From JAJPHI01 sp035541875 (GTDB taxonomy: Bacteria; Desulfobacterota; Binatia; Binatales; Binataceae): a DNA stretch of 64,000 bases. The stretch covers positions 1 through 64,000 of the forward strand of contig DATKML010000046.1 of assembly GCA_035541875.1 (NCBI GenBank). The letters are read 5' to 3'. Shown here piece after piece: positions 8,443 to 17,394 of this stretch; position 1 is the first letter of the stretch; each line of letters opens with the position of its first letter. The position numbers and the translations under genes were made by a program. The notes beneath the pieces are model-generated. The model was not told the origin of the DNA. It made no database searches and worked only from the letters and a program-made list of their open reading frames with translations.

Positions 8443-8733
8443 ATGGTTTATATGACCGCATCGATTAAGTTGCGGCACGGTAAGCTGCAGGACTTTATCG
8501 CGCTAATCAACGACATCACGCCGATCGTCGGGAAGCACGGCTGGAAGCTGCTGGGCAGCTATGCGAGCGTCGTCGGCCGTCTCAACACCGTCGTGGATTT
8601 CTGGGAACTGCCGGAGCCCAATGCCGTTGAGAAAGCTTTTGCCGATCCAGCGTTGCAGAAGCTCGGACCCCGGATCGCCGAGATCGTCGAGGACGAGACT
8701 CTCTCGTTCCTGACCAAGTTGCCGATAGGCTGA
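8443..8733 (+). CDS. NIPSNAP-like small protein, copy 2
   Basis: A 96-residue tandem paralogue of the preceding gene, identical in most core positions (MVYMTAS, KHGWKL, GSYA, VVGRLNTVVDFW, LPEPNAVEKA, VEDETLS, LTKLPIG). GAGGAGA precedes the ATG. The two probably form one transcript ending at the hairpin at 8753-8793. The identical lengths and conserved interface-like segments suggest the pair could form a heterodimer, which is inference. Confidence 0.7.
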   Translation: MVYMTASIKLRHGKLQDFIALINDITPIVGKHGWKLLGSYASVVGRLNTVVDFWELPEPNAVEKAFADPALQKLGPRIAEIVEDETLSFLTKLPIG

Positions 8734-8752
8734 GCCCTAATCGCGATCATTC

Positions 8753-8793
8753 AAACGGCCCGGGAGTTTGTTACTCTCGGGCCGTTTCGTTTT
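8753..8793 (+). terminator. Intrinsic terminator after the NIPSNAP pair
   Basis: A perfect 10-bp stem, AAACGGCCCG (8753-8762) with CGGGCCGTTT (8778-8787). The stem can extend inward through GAGT/ACTC. It is followed by CGTTTTCG on the plus strand. It also lies just past the end of the minus-strand gene at 8809 and may act for both. Confidence 0.75.
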
Positions 8794-8808
8794 CGCCTTT
8801 TTGCGCGA

Positions 8809-9801
8809 TCACCGGCGGTCGCGATTGTGCGGCTGTGTGAAATCGATCAGCGGCCCCTTCGGCACGATACGTGTGGGGTTGATACTCGAATGGCTCGCAT
8901 AGTAGTGGCGCTTGATCTGCGGAAGGCTGACGGTCTCCGCCACGCCCGGCCATTGATAGAGCTCCCGCGTGTAACCCCATAGATTGGGATAGTCGCTGAT
9001 CCGGCGCTGATTACATTTGAAGTGGCTGTAGTACACCGAATCGAAACGAAGCAGCGTGGGGAAAAGTCGCCAATCAGCCTCGGTGATCCGATCCCCGGTC
9101 AGGTAGCGATTCCGCGATAGCCGCGCTTCGAGACTATCGAGAGTGCTGAAGAGTTGGTCGAAGGCTTCTTCGTACGCACCCTGCGAGCGCGCGAAACCGC
9201 ATCGATAGACCCCGTTATTTACGTTGTTGTAGATGACCGGATTGATCTCATCGATCGCGGAGCGCAGTGCCGACGGATAGAGATCCAGGCTTGCGTCGCC
9301 GAAGTCATCGAAGGCGCTGTTCAGCATCCGGATGATCTCGGACGATTCGTTGTTCACGATAGTTGCGGTCTGCTTATCCCACAGAACCGGCACCGTCACA
9401 CGGCCAGTAAAGTTCGGATCGGTTTTCGTATAAATCTCGCTGAGGTACTGCTTACCGAAGAGATGATCGGGAGTGGAGCCTGCCCAGAGCGATCCATCGG
9501 GTGCGGTGAAAGCCCACCCGTTGTCGCCCATGAAGGGATCGACGATCGATATCGAGATCGTGTTTTCGAGCTGTTTGAGACGTCGGAAGATCAACGTCCG
9601 ATGGGCCCACGGACAAGCTAGCGAAACATATAAGTGATATCGGCCGGACTCTGCGCGAAAGCCGCCCTTGCCTGATGGACCAGGCGAGCCGTCGCGGGTG
9701 ACCCAGTCGCGAAAGGTCGTATCGCGGCGAACAAATTGTCCTGATTCATTGGCGGGAAAGGCTGCATCAGTCAGCCATTTGCCATCTACAAGCATGCCCA
9801 T
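8809..9801 (-). CDS. Glutathionyl-hydroquinone reductase (omega/Xi-class GST)
   Basis: A 330-residue protein that would reduce glutathionyl-hydroquinones using glutathione, in the cytosol. The thioredoxin-fold active site is SLACPWAHRT with catalytic Cys63, diagnostic of the YqjG/ECM4/PcpF family. Other family blocks are VDPFMGDNGWAF, VPVLWDKQTATIVNNESSEI and, in the helical domain, DRITEADWRLFPTLLRFD and HFKCNQRRISDYPNLWGY. Length is normal. The start at 9801 has CGGAGC upstream; an ATG two codons in is an alternative. Confidence 0.9.
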   Translation of the reverse strand: MGMLVDGKWLTDAAFPANESGQFVRRDTTFRDWVTRDGSPGPSGKGGFRAESGRYHLYVSLACPWAHRTLIFRRLKQLENTISISIVDPFMGDNGWAFTAPDGSLWAGSTPDHLFGKQYLSEIYTKTDPNFTGRVTVPVLWDKQTATIVNNESSEIIRMLNSAFDDFGDASLDLYPSALRSAIDEINPVIYNNVNNGVYRCGFARSQGAYEEAFDQLFSTLDSLEARLSRNRYLTGDRITEADWRLFPTLLRFDSVYYSHFKCNQRRISDYPNLWGYTRELYQWPGVAETVSLPQIKRHYYASHSSINPTRIVPKGPLIDFTQPHNRDRR

Positions 9802-9974
9802 CGCTAAATGCTCCGATACGGCGTCGGGTGGATTAGCCCGGCGCCGGAATGCTGCGGTTCAAGTTGGTAGTCGTCACGGTAGTTCCGGGTAATCGTATCA
9901 GTCAAACGGGCCTGACATTCGATGTTGCATGAGCGGTCGAGTGTTCCCCATACTGGCGCAAAAGGGGCGTATCA

Positions 9975-10610
9975 ATGGCGGAGAAGGGCTCATTCTGGCA
10001 AACTATCCCGGGAATCCTTACAGCCGCCACCGGCCTGCTGACTGCTGTGACCGGGCTGGTGGTGGCGCTTAATCAGATGGGATTTCTCAGGTCTTCATCG
10101 CCGCCGACGATCGCGAATAGTGCGACGCCTGTAGCCCTGGCCTCGACGGTCGGACAACCTCATCGATCGCCGAGACCGCGGCCGACCAATGCCGTTGCGG
10201 GCAACGACGCTCTGATCGGGGTTTGGCTGAACGATCAAAAAAGTGCGAAGAACGGACAGCCCGAGAGCAGTCTGACCATCACGCGATTGCCCGACGGCAC
10301 TCACATACTGCAAGGATTGGGCAACTGCGAGCCCAAGAGATGCGACTGGGGGACGGCGCCATTGCAAATTGCTGCAGGCGGTGCCGGGAGCGATCTCAAC
10401 GGCCTGCACGCGACCACCAAGCTCGTGCACCTAATCGCGAGCAGGAACAAAGAGGAAGTTACCTATCTCGCGCTTGAAGGAGCCGGAAAGGCGAACTCGA
10501 TGACGGTGCATCGCCGGCTCGAATCATATATCGACGGCAAGCTCGCAACGACGATCGAGCGGTCTAGCTCGTATACTAAGAGCGAGTCAGCTAATGCCGC
10601 GTCGCCGTGA
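9975..10610 (+). CDS. Membrane-anchored protein of unknown function
   Basis: A 211-residue protein with one N-terminal membrane helix (about residues 12-37), then a Ser/Pro/Thr-rich linker to about residue 70 and a soluble domain. The domain starts LIGVWLNDQKSAKN and contains a paired-cysteine turn CEPKRCDWG, then VTYLALEGAG and a C-terminal MTVHRRLESYIDGK. The lipocalin-like order of strands suggests a small periplasmic beta-barrel, but I do not recognise the family. It converges with the LLM gene that ends at 10628. Confidence 0.55.
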   Translation: MAEKGSFWQTIPGILTAATGLLTAVTGLVVALNQMGFLRSSSPPTIANSATPVALASTVGQPHRSPRPRPTNAVAGNDALIGVWLNDQKSAKNGQPESSLTITRLPDGTHILQGLGNCEPKRCDWGTAPLQIAAGGAGSDLNGLHATTKLVHLIASRNKEEVTYLALEGAGKANSMTVHRRLESYIDGKLATTIERSSSYTKSESANAASP

Positions 10611-10627
10611 CCTCGATGCGCCTCACT

Positions 10628-11509
10628 TTATAAGGCGACCCGTGCGAGACGATCGAGCTTGGCGCGATAATCACCTACGCCGAACAGCGGTTCTACCGCG
10701 CTGACCTGGACGATCCGCTGCACGCCGAGCGACTCCAGCTCATCGAGCAGTTCCCGCGTCTCGGCGCGCTCGTTCGGCAGATCGATCATCAGGGTTATAT
10801 CGAGCTTGCTGAAATCGCGCCCAACCTTTGAGCACTCGTCTTTGAGCTCTGTGAGCTTGCTTCGCATGAAGCTAACGACCTTGGGCCTGCTGAAGCAGAC
10901 GGGATTGTAGCCGTCGGCCCATCGCGCGACCCACTTGAGCGCATTTTTGTCGGCGCTGCCGACCAGGATCGGCGGCCCCGGCTGCTGAATCGGTTTTGGA
11001 TTGCAGACGATATCGTCGAAGTTGGCATATCTGCCATGGAACGAAGCTGCGGGCTTCGACCACAGCTCGCGCATCGCGGCAACGTATTCCGCGACCTGGG
11101 TCCATCGATGGTCGAAATCGGAACCGAGCGGCACAGCAGCCTCGCGGAGCCATCCGGAGCCTACGCCGAGGATCACTCGTCCTCCCGAGAGGCGATCGAG
11201 CGTCGCGATCGTTTTGGCGGCCGTGAGCGGCTCATGCTCGGGTACGAGCAGTACCGAGGTCCCGATACGGATCTTGGTCGTGGTTGCCGCCGCCATCGCG
11301 AGCACGACGAACGGTTCCGGGAAGTGCGCGTAGTGGTCGGGGATTCCGCCGCCGGCAGGAAAGGGCGTCTTCGGATTGGCGTGAAAGAGCATGTGATCGC
11401 CGACCCAAACGGATTCGATCCCGAGTTGCTCGCACTCGCGCGCGAAGACGCCGGGATTCGGTGCCGAATCATCGACGCGTTTGTAGATCATCGAGATGCC
11501 GACTTTCAT
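10628..11509 (-). CDS. Luciferase-like (LLM) oxidoreductase, F420-type subgroup
   Basis: A 293-residue TIM-barrel flavin or F420 oxidoreductase of the bacterial luciferase superfamily. It has CEQLGIESVWVGDHML near residue 30, TTKIRIGTSVLLVPEHEPL, the typical TLDRLSGGRVILGVGSGW near residue 105, and KPIQQPGPPILVGS. These match the subgroup I know as 'probable F420-dependent' enzymes. It is a soluble enzyme; the substrate is unknown. It is divergent from the SDR gene at 11655, sharing a promoter interval of about 145 bases. Confidence 0.8.
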   Translation of the reverse strand: MKVGISMIYKRVDDSAPNPGVFARECEQLGIESVWVGDHMLFHANPKTPFPAGGGIPDHYAHFPEPFVVLAMAAATTTKIRIGTSVLLVPEHEPLTAAKTIATLDRLSGGRVILGVGSGWLREAAVPLGSDFDHRWTQVAEYVAAMRELWSKPAASFHGRYANFDDIVCNPKPIQQPGPPILVGSADKNALKWVARWADGYNPVCFSRPKVVSFMRSKLTELKDECSKVGRDFSKLDITLMIDLPNERAETRELLDELESLGVQRIVQVSAVEPLFGVGDYRAKLDRLARVAL

Positions 11510-11654
11510 CGCGTGTCCTCTACTCCCAGGCTTTGGCGGATTCTTGCACCGATAAGTCGCCGATTACCAACGGTTGGATTGCTCGTGCAATCGCGATGGG
11601 CTTGCGGTATCTGTAGCGCAGTATCTCGATGCCTTTTGCTGTGAGGCCATAGCG

Positions 11655-12461
11655 ATGGGACGACTTGACGGCAAGATCGCGTTAATCATGGGTGGCGGCG
11701 CCAACGGGCCGCCGGACCCGGGCGAACCACTTTCGATCGGCAACGGCCGGGCGACTGCGATTTTGTGCGCCCGCGAGGGGGCGTCGGTGATGGTCGCGGA
11801 CGTGAACTCCGCACTCGCGCACGAGACCGCTGCCGCGATTCGTGCGGAAGGAGGCAAGGCCGATTCGTGCGTCGCTGATGTCTCGAAAGAAGACGATTGC
11901 CGGCGCGCGGTCGAGGATGCGGTTCGTCGCTTCGGCTCACTTCATCTATTGGTGAACAACGTTGGTATCGCGATTGGGCGTTCGCTGCTCAATACGACGA
12001 CCGATGAATTTGACACGATGTACCAAGTGAATCTGCGCAGCCATTTCCTCGTGATGCGCTACGCGGTGCCGGAAATTGTGAAGGCGGGCGGCGGCTCGAT
12101 AGTAAACGTATCGTCGGTGGCGGCCGTGCTCGCAGGCAGTGGGATCGCTTACGAATCGACCAAGGCGGCGCTGCTGGGACTCTCGCGATCGGTCGCGGTG
12201 CGCTACGCTCGCGACGGGGTGCGATGCAACACGATTCTGCCGGGACTCATCAACTCCTCGATGGTGCGGCGGGAGATCGGCGATCGCGAGGCGCGGGTGG
12301 CACCCCGTATCCCGATGGGGCGGCAGGGCACGCCATGGGAAATCGCGAAGGCGATCGTCTTTTTGCTCTCCAACGATGCCTCGTATATCACAGGAACAAC
12401 GCTCATCGTGGACGGCGGTATCACAGCCGGCGAAGGGATGCGCAGACGCCCACAGACTTAG
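11655..12461 (+). CDS. Short-chain dehydrogenase/reductase with expanded glycine loop
   Basis: A 268-residue classical SDR, probably NAD(P)-dependent. The start is the ATG at 11655, giving MGRLDGKIALIMGGGA. The catalytic residues are present: the NNVG segment, Ser in VNVSSVAA, and YESTK (Tyr-x3-Lys). The cofactor loop is unusual: the normal TGxxxGxG is stretched to GGGANGPPDPGEPLSIGNGR, about a dozen extra residues. The C-terminal block NDASYITGTTLIVDGG is standard. It forms a likely operon with the GST-like gene (28 bases downstream) and the selenoprotein gene. Confidence 0.85.
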   Translation: MGRLDGKIALIMGGGANGPPDPGEPLSIGNGRATAILCAREGASVMVADVNSALAHETAAAIRAEGGKADSCVADVSKEDDCRRAVEDAVRRFGSLHLLVNNVGIAIGRSLLNTTTDEFDTMYQVNLRSHFLVMRYAVPEIVKAGGGSIVNVSSVAAVLAGSGIAYESTKAALLGLSRSVAVRYARDGVRCNTILPGLINSSMVRREIGDREARVAPRIPMGRQGTPWEIAKAIVFLLSNDASYITGTTLIVDGGITAGEGMRRRPQT

Positions 12462-12489
12462 AGGCGAGTGATCGCCGGAGATTAATCCT

Positions 12490-13266
12490 ATGCTTCAGCT
12501 TTTTAGTTTCGGAACCAGTCCTTACGCGCGGAAAGTGCGTATTGTGCTCGATTACAAGGGCATCCCCTATGAGTCCTGCGAGCGATGCTACTCGCTCGAT
12601 CGCAAGGAAGACCTGCGCAACGCCAGCAAGCGCGCCGAAGTACCGGTGCTGACGCTCGACAACGGTAACGTTATCTACGACTCGACGATCATCTGCGAGT
12701 TCCTCGAACAGGTGTATCCCGATCCTCCGGTGTTCCCCAAGGATGCGTGGGAGCGCGCGCGGATGCGCATGATCGAAGACCTTTGCGATCGCGCATTTGA
12801 CTCGGTCGGCTTCGGCTATTTCTTCGGCCTGTTGCGCAAGGAAGCCCCTGAATCCCGGCCACTGCAGGAGGCGGCGAAGAAAGAGGGCTTCCAACTGATG
12901 GAGAAGCTCGATCAGGAACTGGGCGATCGCCCATTCTTCTGTGGTGATACTCCCTCGCTAGCGGACTTCGCTGCGATTACGCATGCACCGATGGCGCGGA
13001 CCATGAAGCTTGAGCTTGACTCGTTGCGCCGGGTCACCGCCTGGATGCAGCGGATGCGCGGGGTTCCGGCGGTTGCCGCCGATCGCGAGCGCGCTTCGAA
13101 GGCTTGGCAAGGGTCGCATAATCTGGCCGCCGAGTTCGAGGGACCGGACGGTCGTATTCATTGGCGCGACACCCGGTTAGAATTTCCGGTGCGTCACGGC
13201 TTTATCGATATGGTCGCGCGCGAGTTCCACGCCGGCAAGATGCTGTTTCCGCCGGACGCAGCTTAG
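12490..13266 (+). CDS. Glutathione S-transferase family protein
   Basis: A 258-residue GST-fold protein. The N-terminal thioredoxin-like domain has SFGTSPYARKVRIVLDYKG, then VPVLTLDNGNVIYDSTIICE (cis-Pro and the glutathione-gamma-glutamyl DST motif). The helical domain contains RPFFCGDTPSLADFAAITH. About 50 extra C-terminal residues end in FHAGKMLFPPDAA. It lies 27 bases before the selenoprotein gene, which has a redox-active Sec/Cys pair, so a joint role in thiol-dependent reductive or dehalogenating chemistry is possible but unproven. Confidence 0.8.
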   Translation: MLQLFSFGTSPYARKVRIVLDYKGIPYESCERCYSLDRKEDLRNASKRAEVPVLTLDNGNVIYDSTIICEFLEQVYPDPPVFPKDAWERARMRMIEDLCDRAFDSVGFGYFFGLLRKEAPESRPLQEAAKKEGFQLMEKLDQELGDRPFFCGDTPSLADFAAITHAPMARTMKLELDSLRRVTAWMQRMRGVPAVAADRERASKAWQGSHNLAAEFEGPDGRIHWRDTRLEFPVRHGFIDMVAREFHAGKMLFPPDAA

Positions 13267-13293
13267 GTTTTACGGGCATCGCGGAGAGTAGTT

Positions 13294-14148
13294 ATGCCAG
13301 TCGATTACATTCCACGGACGCGGGAGCCGTATAGCAGTTATTCGCCTTATCGATGGGTGGTGAACACCGATACCCCGCCTTGGACACCGCTCAAGAAACC
13401 TATTGCGCAATGCAAGGTCGCATTGATGAGTTCGGGCGGATTGCTGTATCGCGACCAGCCACGGTTCCATCGCGAGGACGCGACCTATCGCGAGATTCCG
13501 AAGAATGCGACGCAAGAAGATATCGCGGTATGGCATTTCGGTTATCGCACGGCTGACGCAGAGAAAGATCACAACTGCGTCTTTCCGCTTGCCCGGATGC
13601 GTGAACTTGAGGCCGACGGCACGATCGGCGAACTGAGCGATCCCGCCTACAGCTTCATGGGCGGTATCTACTCCGCGCGGAAGGTTCGCGATGAGCTCGC
13701 ACCGCGTATTGCCGACGAGCTGAAGCGCAAGCAGATCGACGCCTTCTACCTGGTGCCTGCTTGACCCGTCTGCCATCAGTCCGTGGGACTGATCGCACGA
13801 GCGGTTGAGTCAGCCGGAATCCCGACGCTCTGCATGACGTCGGCGCTGGATATCACACGGGCGGTGAATCCGCCGCGGGCCGTGTTTCTGAATTTCCCAT
13901 TAGGCCATCAGACCGGCAAGCCGCATCAGCCGGATCAGCAGCGGCAGATCGTCCGCGACGCGATGCGCGCGTTTGAGACAATCTCCGAGCCTGGAGGGAT
14001 CGTCGAATTGCCGTACGTTTGGGATCCGAACGATCGTGGATGGGAGGTTACCGACTACACCGGCGACTTCTTGCCGCCGCGACCGGAGAAGGAAACCGCC
14101 GATCAGATTGAGGCCGAACGGCGCAATCGCTTTCTATCGGCCAAATAG
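13294..14148 (+). CDS. GrdB-like selenoprotein (glycine/sarcosine/betaine reductase B family)
   Basis: I read one 284-residue protein through an in-frame TGA at 13762-13764, decoded as selenocysteine at position 157. Sequence on both sides belongs to the same family. Upstream are ALMSSGGLLYRDQPRF, EDIAVWHFGYRTADAEKD and IDAFYLVPA. Downstream are PVCHQSVGLIARAVESAGIP and VFLNFPLGHQTGKPHQP. The site is A-U-P-V-C, a UxxC redox pair where relatives I recall carry CPVC. A stem-loop of SECIS type lies 10 bases downstream. In the characterised family the selenoprotein subunit cleaves substrate amines with thioredoxin-type electrons; many aerobic relatives lack partner subunits and their reaction is unknown. 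The ribosome binding site GGAGAG precedes the ATG. Confidence 0.85.
13775..13793 (+). promoter_or_regulatory. SECIS: Bacterial SECIS element
   Basis: ATCAGTCC (13775-13782), loop GTG (13783-13785) and GGACTGAT (13786-13793) form a perfect 8-bp hairpin inside the coding sequence. The stem starts 10 bases after the TGA and the apical loop 18 bases after it. The loop opens with G. This fits what is known of bacterial SECIS elements recognised by SelB (short apical loop with a G, about 16-37 bases from UGA). No selA, selB or selC lies in this window. Confidence 0.8.
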
Positions 14149-14164
14149 TCGATTGATTGCGATC

Positions 14165-14207
14165 GAGGGTGAGTTTCCGTCGAACGGACTCTCACCCTCA
14201 ATTTTTT
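14165..14207 (+). terminator. Intrinsic terminator after the selenoprotein gene
   Basis: GAGGGTGAG (14165-14173) pairs with CTCACCCTC (14191-14199), with a secondary TCCGT/ACGGA stem inside the loop. It is followed by ATTTTTTC. This is a strong rho-independent terminator 17 bases after the selenoprotein stop and marks the end of the SDR-GST-selenoprotein transcript. Confidence 0.85.
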
Positions 14208-14231
14208 CTTTACCAATGAAGGCTTGAGCTA

Positions 14232-15920
14232 TTACTTGCCCGGAGGTGGCAAAATCAGGGTTGGTGCCGCCTGCTCCTGATTGCGAACCTCAATAGCGAC
14301 GGACTGTGTCGTTAATGGGCTCCAGGCTCGCTGGAAGAAAAAGAAACGCATGGCGCTCTTTCTGTCGAGCGTATTGATATCCGGGCTCCAGCCTTCCGTG
14401 TAATCAAATGTCATCGAGCGATTAGGATCGAAATCGCTCTTGCCCGTGGTACCGACGACGACGCTCGCGAGTTCCTCATTTGGTATGGCTCGTAGATCGC
14501 GGAAATACCATCGTAGCGCCGCCGGCCACATCCCCTCGTGTGCGACCGTCCGATTGTCCGGGGCGACCTGCTTTCCGATAGCGCGCGTTTGATCCTTGGT
14601 TTGAACCGTTGTTGCGTCATCTCCCCAATAGAGATTCGCATGGCGAGCCCAAGTGGCTTCGCTGGAATCGGGGTCGGCATGGATGAAGTTAGTGGCAACC
14701 TGGACGTAGAGGGTCAGAAGCGCAACCAATGCCAATGGGTAACGTGCGTAGTTCCAAATTCGCGTGAGATGAAGATAGTTGAGGACGATCCCACTCAAAA
14801 TGGCGAAGGGGAGAACGACGATCAGAATCGCTCCGGCGGAGCGGTTGGTTAGCGCCAAATAAAGAGCCAGGCTCACGATGACCCATAGCAGGGCAAAAGC
14901 GGCAAGGCGTGTTCGCACCCGCAATGCGATCACAACCGCGATTCCCACGAGACTCAACAGAACCAGGTTAAATTCGTTGAAGCCAAAAGGTATCAGTGCC
15001 GAGCGCAATTCCGAATTGTAGATACGCGGCAGCCGCAGGGTCATCAGCGGTGCGGCTGATTCCTTAAGCCCGACGAGCGGTAGCCGGAGCGCGGATTGTG
15101 ACGCGACCCAACTCGCCACCGCAGCGAGAACCACTATCGCAATATGGCCTCGATAGCGCACCAGCCATACGCGTGTGCGCAGCCAAGCATTGTCGGTAAC
15201 GAAAAACAGGCCGAGGCCAAGAAGGACTATGCTCACGATCATCGATAGTGCGAGCATCATCCCAATCGCGCCGCTCGCTATCAGCAAGCCCCCCGCAATC
15301 CCCAAGAATCCGGCACGACGACGGGAAGGTCGCTGACAGAGTGCCAGGAAAACAACCAAGATTACGCTCGCAGCGGCGGCACTGACGATGGAAAACGAAC
15401 CTGAGCGCGAGAACCAGGTTATTGTCGGTGAGAGAGCGAGCAGGGCGCCGGTACCGATAGCTCCGGCACGTCCGATGTGACGCCGCAACTCGAAGGTCAT
15501 GCCCACGAGTACTATTCCGCTGAAGGCATAGAGGATGCGCGCCGTGAAATCCCCGGCTCCGAGGAGTACGAAGATTCCGGCCTGAAGGAGATGGATCCAT
15601 CCCGATGATGTCGGATGGAAACCGGCGGCAGCGGCCTCACTGGTGCGATAGGCGAGATCAAATCCGACGAGACCATTCGCAGCTTCCGAAGCGCTGAGCG
15701 GGCGACCGTCCACGGCGATTATCCGTGTGATCAATGTCCACAGAGCAATAAGAACCCAGGCGAGGCGTTCGACTGTAATTACGGCGACCGGCTTTTCGAG
15801 CCGCTCGTCACTGGTGTGTGGCTGCGGGGATACAGCCTCGGGCGCGTCATGATCGACCGTTTCCGGCTCGGCGCCGAGATGCCACTCTTCGCCGCGCACC
15901 AGTTCGGGTAGCGGTTCCAT
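14232..15920 (-). CDS. Multi-span membrane protein, Agl23/TIGR03663-like
   Basis: A roughly 560-residue polytopic inner-membrane protein with ten or more hydrophobic segments. The N-terminal region has WTLITRIIAVDGRPLSASEA followed by FHPTSSGWIHLLQAG, reminiscent of PMT/GT-C-fold lipid-linked sugar transferases and of the flippase-associated Agl23-like group. The C-terminal soluble domain contains VAHEGMWPAALRWYFRD. The start is uncertain: ATG at 15920, or a TTG at 15953 overlapping the upstream gene's TGA, which would couple translation. It follows the zinc-ribbon/TPR gene directly and probably shares its transcript. Confidence 0.65.
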   Translation of the reverse strand: MEPLPELVRGEEWHLGAEPETVDHDAPEAVSPQPHTSDERLEKPVAVITVERLAWVLIALWTLITRIIAVDGRPLSASEAANGLVGFDLAYRTSEAAAAGFHPTSSGWIHLLQAGIFVLLGAGDFTARILYAFSGIVLVGMTFELRRHIGRAGAIGTGALLALSPTITWFSRSGSFSIVSAAAASVILVVFLALCQRPSRRRAGFLGIAGGLLIASGAIGMMLALSMIVSIVLLGLGLFFVTDNAWLRTRVWLVRYRGHIAIVVLAAVASWVASQSALRLPLVGLKESAAPLMTLRLPRIYNSELRSALIPFGFNEFNLVLLSLVGIAVVIALRVRTRLAAFALLWVIVSLALYLALTNRSAGAILIVVLPFAILSGIVLNYLHLTRIWNYARYPLALVALLTLYVQVATNFIHADPDSSEATWARHANLYWGDDATTVQTKDQTRAIGKQVAPDNRTVAHEGMWPAALRWYFRDLRAIPNEELASVVVGTTGKSDFDPNRSMTFDYTEGWSPDINTLDRKSAMRFFFFQRAWSPLTTQSVAIEVRNQEQAAPTLILPPPGK

Positions 15921-15949
15921 ACCAGGTCGCGGGGATGCAGTCTTCTCGG

Positions 15950-17182
15950 TCAATCGGTCACACTGCGCATCACGCGCCCGGTGGCGGCGTCGCACAGGTC
16001 GACTTTAACTGGCGCCGTGATCTTGAAGGAAGTCTTGGCCTGCTCGATTCCAGCCTTCAGGTCGGTGATGAACTTGGTCGCGGCAAACGGCGGCATCTGG
16101 TCCATCGGAAAGTTATCCATCATCACGCGAGCCTCGGAATCGGAACTCCACTCCACGGATTTTACTTTATCGCCTGCGACCGGAAGGTCGCGTACCGATT
16201 GCTCCACAGCTGCGCGGAAAGTCGTCGGCGGAGCAGCCGACGGAGTGGTTCCTGACGGGTTCTTGCCGCCGCCTATGCCACCCATCGCGGAGTTGCTGTT
16301 GCTATCGAGTGACGCGAGCAATTGCGATGCACGGCTCCGCGCTTGCGCATCGGGGGCCATTTTGATCGCTTTATTTAGGGCGTCCCGAGCAGCCGCAGGA
16401 TTGCTCTCGCCATAGGCGACGCCCAGATTAAACATCGCTTCAAAGAAATCCGGATGTGCTTCGAGCACGCGTCTATACTGTTTGATCGCCTGATCGGCGG
16501 CACCGCTCGATAACAGCATCGTGCCCAAGTCGGTGCGCACATCGGGATCGTCGGGCTTTTTACTCAAATAGTGCTCGTAGGCGGCGATAGCGGCGTCGAA
16601 TTTCCGCTGATCGAAGTTGATATTGCCGACCCCGCGAAGGGCGTCCAGATTATCCGGATCGATCTTTAGAACATGTTCGTAGGCTTCGGCCGCGGCGGCA
16701 TAGTAGGAAGGATCGAAAGTTGCTGCGCGCAGCGTCACACCGCCGAGTTCGTTCCATGCGGCGAGGTCATTCGGATGAGCGTGGGCTTTATCTTCAACTT
16801 GTTTGATAAAGGCCAACGCCTCCTTTGGCAATTGGACCTGCGGGTGTCCATCCGGAAATTTCTCTCCGCTGCCGGTGTCGCTGGTCTCGGCAGTTGAGAC
16901 GGCGGGCGGCGGCGCCGAAGCGAGCAGATTCTCGCGAGCCGGAAGCTGCCGCAGGATCATCCAGGCCATCAGGGTGCCAAACCCGAGCAAAGCGCCGAAA
17001 ACCGCTAAGAAAGGTCCCGACACGACACTGCTTGTCGTCGAGCTTACGGAATTGGCCAGCTTTCCAACGCCCACTGATGTAGCGGCGGCAGGTTGCTCAG
17101 GTGCGACGAGCTTTTCGCCGCATTCAGAACAGAAGCGGGTGGCGGTGAGCAGCTTGGAACCGCATTGGGGGCAGAAACGCAT
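15950..17182 (-). CDS. Zinc-ribbon, single-span, TPR protein
   Basis: A 410-residue protein with an N-terminal double-CxxC zinc ribbon (FCPQCGSKLL and FCSECGEKL), a membrane helix at about residues 57-77 (FLAVFGALLGFGTLMAWMIL), and a TPR array at about residues 135-285. The TPR array shows AAEAYEHVLKIDPDNLDAL, AIAAYEHYLSKKPDDPDV, AIKQYRRVLEAHPDFFEAM and a fourth degenerate unit. The C-terminal domain begins TTFRAAVEQSVRDLP. The layout suggests a membrane-anchored scaffold with cytosolic zinc ribbon and exported TPRs. Function unknown; the downstream neighbour is the polytopic protein. Confidence 0.7.
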   Translation of the reverse strand: MRFCPQCGSKLLTATRFCSECGEKLVAPEQPAAATSVGVGKLANSVSSTTSSVVSGPFLAVFGALLGFGTLMAWMILRQLPARENLLASAPPPAVSTAETSDTGSGEKFPDGHPQVQLPKEALAFIKQVEDKAHAHPNDLAAWNELGGVTLRAATFDPSYYAAAAEAYEHVLKIDPDNLDALRGVGNINFDQRKFDAAIAAYEHYLSKKPDDPDVRTDLGTMLLSSGAADQAIKQYRRVLEAHPDFFEAMFNLGVAYGESNPAAARDALNKAIKMAPDAQARSRASQLLASLDSNSNSAMGGIGGGKNPSGTTPSAAPPTTFRAAVEQSVRDLPVAGDKVKSVEWSSDSEARVMMDNFPMDQMPPFAATKFITDLKAGIEQAKTSFKITAPVKVDLCDAATGRVMRSVTD

Positions 17183-17394
17183 AGTCGAGGTGTCGTATCG
17201 ATTGGGTCGGCTTTTAAATGATGCCCATCACGATATTGAAAAAGGCCAGTCACTGCCAGCGGGAGACGGGGAGATAGCCAGACCGGTTCCACCTCACGCC
17301 ACCGATACGGTATTATCGCGGGTCGTCGACGATTCGGTCATGGAGTCTGTCGAATCCGCAGACGAAGACGCAACCCATTCAGGAGTTTATTGCC

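Noticed and set aside
13294..13764. Two separate genes or a pseudogene broken by a stop codon
   Set aside because: The TGA sits exactly at the redox Cys position and is followed by a perfect SECIS-like hairpin, and both halves are intact in one frame.
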